Shown here piece by piece: positions 46,065 to 56,528 of a stretch of DNA of 64,000 nt. The stretch is from Alentia gelatinosa (taxonomy: Eukaryota; Annelida; Polychaeta; Phyllodocida; Polynoidae): NCBI GenBank assembly GCA_950022655.1, contig OX465584.1:58562335-58626334 (forward strand). Reading direction: 5' to 3'. Each line of letters begins with the position of its first letter. Position 1 is the stretch's first letter. The notes beneath the pieces are model-generated. The model saw only the letters and a list, made by a program, of their open reading frames with translations. It had not been told where the DNA came from and made no database searches. The position numbers and the translations under genes were made by a program.

Positions 46065-46773
46065 AGGTGGGTACCCACTGCTTCCGACACACTCCGACAA
46101 GGCTTACGACACACTACGACAAAGAAAATCCCTGTCGGAAGGGCTCTGTCGGAGTGTGTCGTAGAGCCTTGTCGGAGTGTGTCGTAACGGTTTGGCGGGA
46201 AAAGAAAGGTTGCCACGGTACCGGCACACTCCGACACAAACGGCTCCCTTGAGGGACTTAATTTATATAGGAAATATACTGAAAAATATGTTTTTCTTCA
46301 ATTTTCGAAAAGAAAAACGTAGTGAATTGATGTCTTTTATCAAGAGTATTAGATATCCGAACAAATATCTATAATCATGTATCTCAGACCTGGATTATGA
46401 TTTTAAAAGTATATGATTATTAAAAATGTTTATCATATCTGTTCCTGAATATGTTCAATGGACCATTAGTAATGCATATCCCTATATAACAGAGGATAAA
46501 ATGTTGTATATATGATATTATAACAGTTTATAAAGGCGCACGTGTGTGGGTGGGGGGCAGTTCATAGCTTTAACATAGTGCAGAATGCTTCCGACACACT
46601 ACGACACAAGCCAACCTCTACGATAAATTAAACATGTTTAATCTTGTCGGAAGGGCTACGACACGGCTACGACACGGGCGCTGTGTCGTAGTCATGTCGG
46701 AGTGTGTCGCAGTGTGTCGGAAGGCTTGTCGCAGTGTGTCGTAGTGTGTCGGGAGCTCACTGGACACCCACCT
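46065..46773. mobile_element. Harbinger-like MITE, TAA duplication
   Basis: Left end AAGGTGGGTACCCACTG, right end GAGCTCACTGGACACCCACCTT (inverted), with TAA at 46062-46064 and 46774-46776. Both subterminal regions are made of repeated CCGACACACT / TACGACACACT / CGACAAGGCT words. The middle (46260-46320) shares TATAGGAAATATACTGAAAA with 59845-59880. Confidence 0.8.
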
Positions 46774-46794
46774 TAAGGTGAGACTGAAACTAAG

Positions 46795-46877
46795 ATAAGG
46801 GGAAGACAAAGGGGGAAAGGGAAACAGGGAAAAAGGGGAAAAAGGGGGAAAATAAAGGGGGAAAAAAGAAAAAAAGA
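46795..46877 (+). repeat. polypurine tract
   Basis: About 80 bases almost entirely A and G, with GGGGGAAA-type units; able to form triplex or other non-B structures. No coding. Confidence 0.85.
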
Positions 46878-47530
46878 GCAAGCTGCCGTAGAAGAATCAA
46901 ATTGTGTTTGAAATACTATGGTATTACTGAACGGATGTCCCTCTATCCATAGATTAAGGACAATGCTATGATGACACTTTATGGTTGGTGCTGAATTCTA
47001 TACTTCATGTGTGAATTAACATGTTTATCAAGATCGAAAATCATTGACTATACACTCAGGAAAGAATGAATGCATATATCAACATGTTTATCAAGATGGA
47101 AAATCATGATTATGTATACACTAAGGAAAGAATGAATGTATGTACTACAAGTGAAATAAAGAAATTGCTTGCTCAATTTAGAAAAAAAAAAAAACGATAT
47201 TTGTTAGTTACTCTTATTACTTTAGCATTTCTCTATGATCTCCATATAAGGACTTTTTAGCCATACGACCTTAGACTCTCGTGGAAGAAGAGCAATTCTT
47301 AGACTTAGACCTTGGCGACCCGTTCCTATATGATAAATAAGGGATATCTTATAATATCCTATGTGGCATTGTAATGTCAGAGGATATACGCACTGAGCCA
47401 GAGCACAGTGCATGGAAACTCCTGGCTGACATCAGGGTATTATATGACGGGCCTGGAGGCAGAACAGAGCATATTAACCCAGTTTTGGTGGATGATGCTC
47501 TGAAGCACCATAAATGCCAGACCTGGGGAT
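46878..47530. other. no gene recognised
   Basis: Contains a short direct duplication: ACATGTTTATCAAGAT and GAAAGAATGAATG words at ~47020-47080 and ~47083-47135. Confidence 0.5.
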
Positions 47531-49380
47531 GACTTTAATCCGGCGTTTACACGAGGCGACTAGAAACGTGACACTGTAGATCAACTAGAAAATAGTCATC
47601 AGGTGATGCCCTAACCCAGCGGTTACACTAGGCGACTAGAAACGTGACGACTGTAGATCAACTAGCCAATTGTCATCAGGTGGTGCTCTAACCCAGTGTT
47701 TACAATAGACAACTAAAACGTGATGATTGTAGATCGACTAGCCAATGGTCGTCAGGTGGTGCCCTAACCCTGCGGTTACACTAGGCGACTAGAAACGTGA
47801 CGACTGTAGATCAACTAGCCAATAGTCATCAGGTGGTGCCCTAACCCAGCGGTTACACTAGGCGACTAGAAACGTGACGACTGTAGATCAACTAGCCAAT
47901 AGTCATCAGGTGGTGCCCTAACCCAGTGTTTACACGAGGCGACTAGAAACGTGACGACTGTAGATCAACTAGCCAATAGTCATCAGGTGGTGCCCTAACC
48001 CAGTGTTTACACGAGGCGACTAGAAACGTGACGACTGTAGATCAACTAGCCAATAGTCATCAGGTGGTGCCCTAACCCAGTGTTTACACTAGACGGCTAA
48101 AACAAGACGTGACGACTGTAGATCGACTAGCCAATAGTGGTCAGGTGGTGCCCTAACCCAGCATTTACACTAGGTAACTTAAGACATGACAACTGTAGAT
48201 CGACTAGCAAATAATCGTCAGGTGGTGCCCTCACCTGGCGGTTACACTAGGCGACTAGAAACGTGGCGACTGTAGATCAACTAGCCAATTGTCATCAGGT
48301 GGTGCCCTAACCCAGTGTTTACACTAGACGGCTAAAACATGATGATTGTAGATCGACTAGCCAATAGTGGTCAGGTGGTGCCCTAACCCAGCGTTTACAC
48401 TAGGTAACTTAAGACATGACGACTGTAGATCGTCTAGCAAATAGTGGTCAGGTGGTGCCCTAACCTAGCGGTTACACTAGGGGACTAGAAACGTGGCGAC
48501 TGTAGATCGACTAGCCAATTGTCGTCAGGTGGTGCCCTAACCCAGTGTTTACAATAGACAACTAAAACGTGATGATTGTAGATCGACTAGCCAATAGTGG
48601 TCAGGTGGTGCCCTAACCCGGTGTTTACACTAGGGGACTAGAAACGTGACAACTGTACATCGTCTAGCCAATAAGTTGTCAGGTGGTGCCCTAATCCCGC
48701 GTTTACACCATGCGACTAGAAACGTAATGACTAGATCGTCTAGCCAATAGTCGTCGGGTGGTGCCCTAACCTGGCGTTTACACTAGGCGACTAGAAACGT
48801 AATGATTGTAGATCAACTAGCAACTAGTCATCAGGTGGTGCCCTAACCCAGCGGTTACACTAGGTAACTTAAGACATGACGACTTTAGATCGATTAGCAA
48901 ATAGTCGTCAGGTGGTGCCCTAACCTAGCGTTTACACTAGGGGACTAGAAACGTGGCGACTGTAGATCGACTAGCCAATTGTCATCAGGTGGTGCCCTAA
49001 CCCAGTGTTTACACTAGACGGCTAAAACATGATGATTGTAGATCGACTAGCCAATAGTGGTCAGGTGGTGCCCTAACCCAGCATTTACACTAGGTAACTT
49101 AAGACATGACGACTGTAGATCGTCTAGCAAATAGTCGTCAGGTGGTGCCCTAACCTGGCGTTTACACGAGGCGACTAAAGACGTGACGACTGTAGATTGT
49201 CTAGCCAATAGTTGTCGGGTGGTGCCCTAACCTGGCGTTTACACTGGACGACTGAAAATGTGACGATGTAGATCGTCTAACCAATAGTCGTCAGGTGGTA
49301 CCCCAACACGGTGTTTACATTAGACAACTAAAACGTGATGACTGTAGATCGTCTAGCCAAAAGTCGCAAGATTATGCCCT
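47531..49380 (+). repeat. 77-bp satellite array (~24 copies) with 230-bp higher-order repeat
   Basis: Monomer begins CCCTAACCCAGCGTTTACAC, then TAGGCGACTAGAAACGTGAC, GACTGTAGATCGACTAGCCA, ATAGTCGTCAGGTGGTG. Three diverged monomer types alternate. The TAGGTAACTTAAGACATGAC type recurs at 48171, 48401, 48861 and 49091, multiples of exactly 230. The 5' part (47600-48060) is more uniform, a run of one type. The monomer equals the terminal ~77 bp of the F7 transposon. Confidence 0.95.
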
Positions 49381-49539
49381 ACTTGAAATAATTGCCACCA
49401 AGAATCGGCAACCCCAGAAGTGCTTCAAGCATTTACCGAAGTGAGGGTTCTTTTAGTTCCCACACCAAATTGACATGGTATGAGAAGGATTGGCTTTTGA
49501 TATAGCAGTAAATCTACCACTGCTGGGGATGAAGGAGAA

Positions 49540-49607
49540 AAGTGGATGCAGTGGGACTCCAACCCACAAAGTCCTACAACCTTTGGGTAACAATTCCAAT
49601 GCCTTAA
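49540..49607 (-). pseudogene. tRNA-like (SINE or tRNA-derived) fragment
   Basis: On the minus strand, GGTTAAGGCATTGGAATTGT resembles a Pol III A box and D arm, and GTGGGTTGGAGTCCCAC forms a T-arm-like hairpin with a B-box-like loop. The T loop is non-canonical, so it is not a functional tRNA. The piggyBac-like MITE next to it sits at the TTAA of the A box. Confidence 0.35.
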
Positions 49608-49965
49608 CCCATTCAAGCCGGGTAATGCCTTGAGGCATCAACCAGGGCTGGCCGGGTGATGTCTCAAGGAATCATCCGTGGATGGCCGGGTGATGCCTTG
49701 AGGCATGACAAAATATTCGTTTTTTTAAATAAAATTGAGAATAATGGCTCAACAAACATGAAATTTTCGGAGAACGTAGATATAACATCATATTTTATAT
49801 TCTTAGGTGGAATGAAAAATAGTAATAAGAATCATGTGTCATGTCACGTGATCCAATAATACAATTTTCACAATAAGCCTATGTACCCGTCCTCTAGCGG
49901 ATTCATTGGCACTAATGCCCGGCTCCATGACTGTAGCCCTGCTGTGGGTACCCGGCGCGATAGGG
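49608..49965. mobile_element. piggyBac-like MITE, left TTAA, right TTTA
   Basis: Preceded by TTAA, begins CCCATTCAAGCCGGG and carries three ~34-bp subterminal units with TGATGCCTTGAGGCAT cores. The interior TAGATATAACATCATATTTT matches 25590-25953 and 57365-57695. The right end GATAGGG is followed by TTTA, probably a mutated TTAA. Confidence 0.65.
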
Positions 49966-50129
49966 TTTACCACCTTCAGGCGTTTCATAATTGTCCAAAT
50001 GAGTCAAAAGTATATAATCGTTGCCATAAACGTGAAGTGGTGCCATCATATTGCGTAATGTGACGATCATTATCGTCACCTGTTGGCATTCAAAATTTTA
50101 GCTAAAAACTTACACTAAACGATATAACA

Positions 50130-50470
50130 TCGTACCTATGCCGACGTTTACACTAAAAGACTAAAAACTTGGCAATTGTAGATCGTCTAGGGAAAGATCG
50201 TGAGGTGGTGCTCCCCAGGAAAGAATTATTCGTCGATTTACGAGGTGGTTGAAGTTTTCACACATTATAAATCGTCAAAATTAGTCCCCCATTCACATCT
50301 AACCCCGCGATTACTAGACGACTTAAAACGGGATGACTTTAGATTGTCTAACCAATAGTCGTCAGGTGGTGCCCTATCCAAGCGTTTACTAGACGACTAA
50401 AAACATGAGGACTGCAGATTGTCTAGCCAACAGTCGTCAGGTGGTGTTCGACGATGCAATATCGCTTCAA
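50130..50470 (+). repeat. isolated 77-bp monomers
   Basis: Three monomers (at ~50144, 50306 and 50384) in the same orientation as the main array but separated from it, each with GTCGTCAGGTGGTG or a variant. Confidence 0.8.
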
Positions 50471-50499
50471 TAGTTGTCGACCCAAGAACCACATCAAGC

Positions 50500-50790
50500 T
50501 TTTACACTAGAAGATCTCTTAAATGAGGAACATATGGAGGGTGGTTGTGGCCCCTAAGATTTGAGGTAAACTCTCAACTGCAGAGCCGTCCCAAGGCGCT
50601 AGGAAATATTATGTGAGGAGGTCAAGGTGAAGGTCGGGGTTTGCTGCGAATGCAGTCATTGGCTACTCGGTCTACTGTATTCCTTATATGGAATTAAGGT
50701 AATGGCACAACTCCATAGTGTATGACTATCACCTTGCTATCCACCTAAGCAGGTGTTTACCCTAGGCGATTATAGGCAACGATTCTTGAA
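50500..50790 (-). mobile_element. family F7 core, inverted (copy 3)
   Basis: CGCAAACCCCGACCTT-type text appears as its complement (CGGGGTTTGCTGCGAATGCA, 50635-50655) with the AGTCATTGGCTACTCGG and CATATGGAATTAAG blocks of the other two copies. Confidence 0.65.
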
Positions 50791-51170
50791 GGTTACCCCA
50801 GTTTGAACTAAAGGTAAATATATGCGTTTCCCATAGGAAAACCGCAGCTGAAAAAGGTTTAAGTAAATAGATGTGGACAATCTCTCGTTTTGGCCCAAAA
50901 CAGGTGTTCTGTGTCGACCACTGGTATTTCACAGAATTGCCAGCTATTTAAAGACAAATGCTAGTATGTATCGTATTGCCCCCTGTGTAGACACTGGTGC
51001 TGCCATCTGGTTTTATGAAAATATAGCAGTTTCCCATAGACACCAATAGCTAAGCACTTACCTTCTTCAGATGACCTTCCCATAGAAATTAGCATGGTGA
51101 CATGCAATTCTTTTTTGCATTTTCTATTTGCTGATATATGGAACTTATGTTATCCAGAATTATTTGCAAA

Positions 51171-51219
51171 AATCAATAGAATTTAGAAATCACCCAACTA
51201 CCAGCATTTGTCTTCAAAC
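51171..51219. repeat. second copy of the left-edge repeat
   Basis: AATAGAATTTAGAAATCACC continues into ACTACCAGCATTTGTCTT as at 1-48. Confidence 0.7.
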
Positions 51220-51314
51220 GAGCTGGCTTAATATAGTCGTCAGCCAGTAAATAAGTGGACTAATAGTCTCCGGATGGTGTCATGATCTGATGTAATCAGA
51301 CGATTTGTAGCAGC

Positions 51315-51440
51315 CATGATGCTCGGGACACACCAAGAGAGTAACGCCAGCGATCTCCTGAATCGCCAACATAAATTTGCGTGTATGTGCGATATTATTT
51401 CATAGGAATATCTCCTGCCTATAATTTAGCATCAAAGCCA
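51315..51440 (+). mobile_element. left half of GGGACACACC MITE
   Basis: CTCGGGACACACCAAGAGAG and GCGATCTCCTGAATCGCCAA match 8735 and 62565; broken off after TATAATTTAGCATC. Confidence 0.6.
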
Positions 51441-51449
51441 TCGCATGCC

Positions 51450-51560
51450 ACTCCTGGAGTTTTGGCTCCAGACTTCACTCGGCTTCGCCTCGTGAAGTCA
51501 CTATGCCAAACTCCAGTCGTGGCATACGGTGGCCAAGATTAAAACTCATCCAGTTTTACG
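51450..51560. repeat. foldback with CACTCGGCTTCGCCTCGTGA centre
   Basis: Arms ATGCCACTCCTGGAGTTTTG and CAAACTCCAGTCGTGGCAT enclose ACTTCACTCGG...CGTGAAGT. It is the best-preserved example of the shared loop word. A related copy is 15425-15540. Confidence 0.75.
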
Positions 51561-51718
51561 ATAATAGGTGCATCAAGGAGGTGAGTCCGATATGTGACAC
51601 TCTAGTAGGAGTAAGTCTATAGGTAATACGCAACGTCAACCTACATCTATTAATTATGTGTTGTGTTATGCAAGTCGTGTTATGCAATGAATTCAGATGT
51701 TGTCAACCTATAATGACT

Positions 51719-51742
51719 CCCCCCCCCCCCCTCCCCCTTCAC
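51719..51742 (+). repeat. C-rich low-complexity tract
   Basis: C-run interrupted by single T residues; assembly length may be unreliable. Confidence 0.9.
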
Positions 51743-51759
51743 CTTGGCGGTAAATATTG

Positions 51760-52857
51760 ACACTAATACCCAGCCCTACAATTCATACACTGGCCACCAG
51801 AGCTACACTACATTAGCTCTGGTTGGGTTAAATCAATGGCACCTTGCCCCATTAGCTGTACGTGTTTGACACTCTCCCTGCAGATCTTTTATCTGACCTA
51901 GACCTATGCCTGGAGAGTGTGTCATTTCCTACTCTTGAAGCTATCCTTTCCATGCTCATATTTCCCTTTGATGTGGATTAAGTTTCAAATGGAATTGAAC
52001 AAAGGAGGACTTTATCATCAATTATGTGAGCTATTGGATTTCCTGGAAAGTATTTAGGCTCACAGAACCTGCATAAAACAGAATTACTTGGCCAAAGAGT
52101 GAGAATTCTTGAACAAGGCCTTGACCGAACCATTCTCCGATCCGGCTTGACATTTCCGGTTCAAAATACCCTCCAAATCATGCAAATTCACCTGACAACG
52201 GAGCGATCCGCCATCACGCTGGTGAATACAAAGCGCTGTCAGAGTCTAAAATGGTGAAAAACTGTATTAATCGACCTTCTGCACATGCAATAGTTAAAAT
52301 GGGATTATTTACATTATTCAGATATAATTTAAATGTGCCAACTTGAAGAAAATCACTTGTTTCGACGACTTGTTGACATCGCGTTTATAGTTTAAACTGG
52401 GGTTACCACATAATCATTTGATCTGAAATTGCGAGGGAAGTCTGATTTTGTCAGTAGAAATTCTTCAGAAGTAATTAAAACATCCTCACACTTTAAAAAG
52501 TATCATAAATGGACGCCAAACGACCCATAGGCTTAGCACTGCGGAGGTGTGTCTCCAAAATGGCCGCCAAGGCGGTTCGTAGCGCCACCTACTTCCAGGC
52601 CGGATCGGAGAATAGCAACCTCCTAGTTGGAACAGAGTGGAGACAGAGGTGGCGGGCAGACTATATACAATGCATAGAATATATGTTAGTTCTTTAATGA
52701 GCTGTAAGGGGGCTTACTAGGAGTTCCAGTCTCCAAGCAGATCTTTTGTCATGCTTTGTCCTGTTTGACAGACTTTTAGACAAGCAATCAATGACAAATA
52801 AATGGTTAGAAATCTATTTCATCAGTCACTGGTGCTGAGTGCATAAAAATATGATAC
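51760..52857. other. 1.1 kb without a recognised feature
   Basis: A short frame at 52509-52697 has no recognised domain; no shared repeats noted. Confidence 0.45.
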
Positions 52858-53735
52858 TTATATAGAACGACCTGACCATGCTGTACACGCTACAAAATGA
52901 GATGAGGAATTGATGTTTTTTTACGGAACAAGGCCCCAGGTCGAGTTCCGTAAAAAAAGCATCGATTCCCATCGATTTTCTTTAGCATGCACAAGCATGG
53001 TAGGTCGCTATACATTTATCATATACCCAAAATTAATCAAACCTTACCATATGTCGGCATAGAAGACATGTCAGCGTGAAAGCCCACACACTGCTGATGT
53101 TTCAATATGTGCAATAATAAACAATAATGACTGGTTTTGTGTACGAGTGGCCGTAATCTCCGAGTAGTTGACGCATAGTAATATCCGAGCGATAAGCGAG
53201 GATATTACGTCGTCAACTACGAGGAGATTATGGCCACTTGTATACAAAACCAGTTGTTATTGTATTTATTACCTACCTACAAGATTAATAACAAGTCCAT
53301 TGCAATTGAAAAGTTTCTGTGAGCCATTTAGCTCCAGACACCACAACACTGTCAAATGTAGCAGTAATCCGGAGTAGACTTACACCAATAATATAGTTTG
53401 CCATAAACCTGTGATTTTCGCATGTTATGACAGTGATTTCTAAAGGTAAATAAGATTATTATGATTGATTCTAAATAATTAGCATTGAACAAACATTCAA
53501 GAAGCATATTTCGAAGTACATGATTATTCAACCTCATTATGGACAAGACTATTTTTCCGGAATCTCCTGCAGGAGATTCTGACATGTGGGTAGCTAATTC
53601 CAGGTGCCCTACACATTCCCTATGGAGACTCCGTAATCGGTGGGTAATAAAACAGTGTACACAATGCACAGGGTTCAGTATACAATTCATACTGCATAAG
53701 GAGCAGTGGTACGCAATTTTCAAATATACTGCATG
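52858..53735 (-). mobile_element. family F5 composite, interrupted by F3 and CACTA-like elements
   Basis: Palindrome 52858-53010 (arms ACGACCTGACCATGCTGTAC and complement), then the F5 module to CAAATATACTGCATG. F3 splits it at ~53119-53670. The CACTA-like element starts at 53736, after which the F5 text resumes (GGGTATATC at 54793). 7925-8315 provides the comparison. Confidence 0.75.
53119..53670 (+). mobile_element. composite element, family F3 (copy 4)
   Basis: Palindrome 53130-53255: ACTGGTTTTGTGTACGAGTG with complement ACTTGTATACAAAACCAGT; inner GGCCGTAATCTCCGAGTAG. The module ends CCGTAATCGGTGGGTAATAAA. Confidence 0.75.
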
Positions 53736-54037
53736 CACTGCACGAAAACCACTATTTTATTCATAAATACGCCATCGCGGAAGTGCATGTAGTGGCGGAA
53801 TATTGACTTGTTTTCATATATATGTATATATATATATGCCCAGGCCTTATATACGGATGCGTCTTGACTGTATTTCACACCCAGCATATATGAGAGGAAA
53901 TATCCTCTCCCCCCTCTCCCTCCCGCCCCTTTGTGTTGGTAGAAGTAAAGGTGTCCTCAGTAAGAAGCCTTCCCCCCACCCCCCTCCCCCACCTCCCACC
54001 GCCCGCTCTCAGTGAAGTCCTCTTCACTAGACGCTTT

Positions 54038-54376
54038 TATTATCCACCTAATACAAAGTGTCCATAGAAAACACATAGGGGGTTTGTATGGACGTACCCG
54101 GCGCATACGGATATGTTGTATGCTCCGGGTGGCGCATACGGAAAAATAGTGCGTATGGAAAAATAGTGCATGGCTAAAACAAACTGATATTGACGTGCCA
54201 CTTGTCCAGAAAAAGGTGGATAATAAATACAATATAGACTGGTTTCAGATACAAGCGGTTGTATGCTCCTCGGAGTTGTCCCTCCGCAATATCCTCGCAT
54301 ACGCTCGGATTTTACTACGCGTCAACTCCTCGGAGCATACGGCCGCTTGTATCTGAAACCAGTCAATATTGTGTAT
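54038..54376 (+). mobile_element. composite element, family F3 (copy 5), nested
   Basis: TTATTATCCACCTAATAC with TCCATAGAAAACACATAG, closing GGTGGATAATAAATAC, then a palindrome (54238-54365): GACTGGTTTCAGATACAAGC and complement. The unoccupied CACTA-like copy reads straight through at 14075-14090. Confidence 0.85.
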
Positions 54377-54429
54377 ATATCCGCCTACACATGAGGCGTA
54401 TATACACAGGGAATAGGACAACCTTATCT

Positions 54430-54722
54430 ATCTCACCCCAGTATTTTTTCTCCATAGACTTAACATTGGGAACTCGTATCTAACGCCCATGAGATATTTA
54501 GGAAAAATATCCAATGGGGGATAATGTCACAAATGTTAGCCCATTAGTCAATATTAAAGTTGAGATAAATTCAGAAACCCATTCAACTTCAGGGTCAGAG
54601 CTCGATCCCATCTCATTTGAATCACATAGTAATTCACGCGGCTTCGCCTTGTGAATTACTATGTGATTCAAACTCGATAGGATACGGGCTCAGACCCCAA
54701 ACTTTCATGGGTTTCCTCTACA
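54430..54722 (+). mobile_element. composite element, family F2, nested
   Basis: TATCTCACCCCAGTATTTTT, CATAGACTTAACATTGGGAA, closing GTTGAGATAAA; palindrome with core AATCACATAGTAATTCACGC returning as GTGAATTACTATGTGATT. The unoccupied site is in 14117-14150. Confidence 0.85.
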
Positions 54723-56016
54723 ATACGCAAAAGTCATACTTATATACGCTGGGCGCATTCATATGTAAAATGGTGGTTTTCGTGCAGTGATGGGTATATC
54801 TTTCAACGTGGACAATATTTCATCTGAAGTGCATACGAGTCAGTGGATGCCAGATGAATTATCGGGACCATAAGTCGGCTAATGGGAATTCCACTCATAC
54901 GTTTCCTGCGCAGTACAACACCCGTATTCGGGTAATTGCGCACAGGCACTTGACATTATCCCAAGACAATATGTGCACGAGAACATTGTGATCTGGAGGA
55001 CTCCACCGTAGGCCTCATTTGTCCTTAGTGACCTTTCCGTTGTCCTGACACGGCTAGTCGATGACAGTTTGATGGGTAGACTGGCTTTAGTCCCTGCATA
55101 CTATATGGCTACCCTCCTCGTTGGGATACAGGGACTGGTACATTCGGTAATGATGTTGAATTTCTGGCGTTGTTTAGCACCAGTGTTCCCAACACTCTCC
55201 ATACAGATATCCTGGCTACTGGTCAGAGACCTGTTTAATAATTTAGGATCGTACATGTTGACTCTTTTCTGTGTTCCGTAGAGACCCTGGGGGCTGTTGA
55301 ATAAAGTTCTTTCGTTTCTGGTGCTGGTCTGAACGATACGATAACTCCAACGAGAAACGACATCCTGGATGATTTCTGTCCATTTAGTGTTGTCTGACTA
55401 GACAGAAGACTTTTTTCTTGATGAACGTATTTGTATAAAACACCTTTTAAGAGGTTTAGATTACCCTTATTGTCAAAATATCTTCTGTTTACAGCACATT
55501 ATTATATACAACACTATGGCCCCGAGGACGATTCTGGGAGACTTTTTTCTCGTTCGTAGTTTATTCGACAGCCCCCAGGGACGTTGTGGGTCACCTTTAT
55601 TCAACACTTCTGGGCGACCTTATGGACGACCAAGACTGTCTTAGCGAACAGACTTAAATATTATCAAACGATAAACCTTGTAGGAGTTAAAGAAAAGGGT
55701 CTTCATGTACGATCCTGGATTATTAAACGGGCCCCAGGATATCTGCTGGGAGATTGGTACCCTATCACTTTGATCTCAATCGGGTTACAGTCAGGAGCAA
55801 GCGAAATTTATTGCTATGACAACATAGGCGGCCAGAGAACTGGGAGAAGGGAGGGGGAGGGGCATGAGGAGGTATAGGGCTACAGGGAGCAACTTTGGGC
55901 CATAAACAGGAGATATCGTTCATAGTGGACAAGTCTTTGATTCATGGGCCAGTCAGAGAAGGATACATATTATAATTTATTCTGATTGTGTTTAATCATT
56001 TAATGAATGCTCATTA

Positions 56017-56271
56017 GACCTGGCGTCCACCTACTACGACAGAATCGTAGACCTCCCGATATGGCACCGATACAAAATGTCAAAATCGTAGACATATGTC
56101 TAGACAAGCCAATCCACCATGCGTTGTATGGGGTTTTTATCAGTGTCTAATCGCAAAAACATGGTCAACTGCCCCGATATCAGGTGACCTTCCGACGCGA
56201 TTTTGATTTATCATCGGGAGGTGCATCGTAGACCATATCGGTGCCATATCGTAGTAGGTGGACGCTGGGCC
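56017..56271. mobile_element. Harbinger-like MITE inserted in R8, TAA site
   Basis: Ends GACCTGGCGTCCACCTACTA and GTAGTAGGTGGACGCTGGGCC. Flanks are TTA (left) and TAA (right). The unoccupied R8 copy at ~57070-57082 reads CTCATAATCAAAG with a single TAA, so the left copy has mutated. CGTAGACC and GATATGGCACCGAT words repeat inside. Confidence 0.8.
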
Positions 56272-56281
56272 TAATCAAAGA

Positions 56282-56528
56282 TTTTTTTTTTTTAAAGGTT
56301 TTTATTTCACATTCGATTATTACAATCATTCTTCCAAGCGAAACATCAAATTTGGTGTATAATGTAACAAATTTACAAAGTGATGAACAGATATTTGATC
56401 TTCTCGTCATTTTACTTACAAGTTTCAACCCTTCACATCCTTGTATATTCATTAGCCTTAAAATGTTTTTACTCATAGTAGTGTCCAATTTAGTTAACTT
56501 GTGATCAAACATCCTAGGTATTATTTTA
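56282..56528 (-). mobile_element. short retrotransposed insertion with poly(T) in R8
   Basis: R8 text AATCAAAGA stops at a T13-type run and resumes at CTTGTGCAAGTCTAGG. In the empty copy (57078-57100) these are contiguous. The poly(T) marks a minus-strand poly(A) tail, consistent with a 5'-truncated LINE or SINE insertion. The long minus-strand frame 56180-56650 crosses both boundaries and is therefore not a gene. Confidence 0.7.

Larger units (their letters stand above)
53736..54789. mobile_element. CACTA-like element with two nested composites, ATG duplication
   Basis: Ends CACTGCACGAAAACCACTAT and GGTGGTTTTCGTGCAGTG, ATG on both sides. The uninterrupted site TACTGCATGGGTATATA is at ~8299-8315 in the other F5 copy and contains ATG once, which confirms the duplication. 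A C-rich block lies at 53905-54010. Confidence 0.9.

Noticed and set aside
49540..49607. Functional tRNA gene
   Set aside because: Non-canonical T loop, no intact acceptor pairing, and the D-arm region is interrupted by a MITE.
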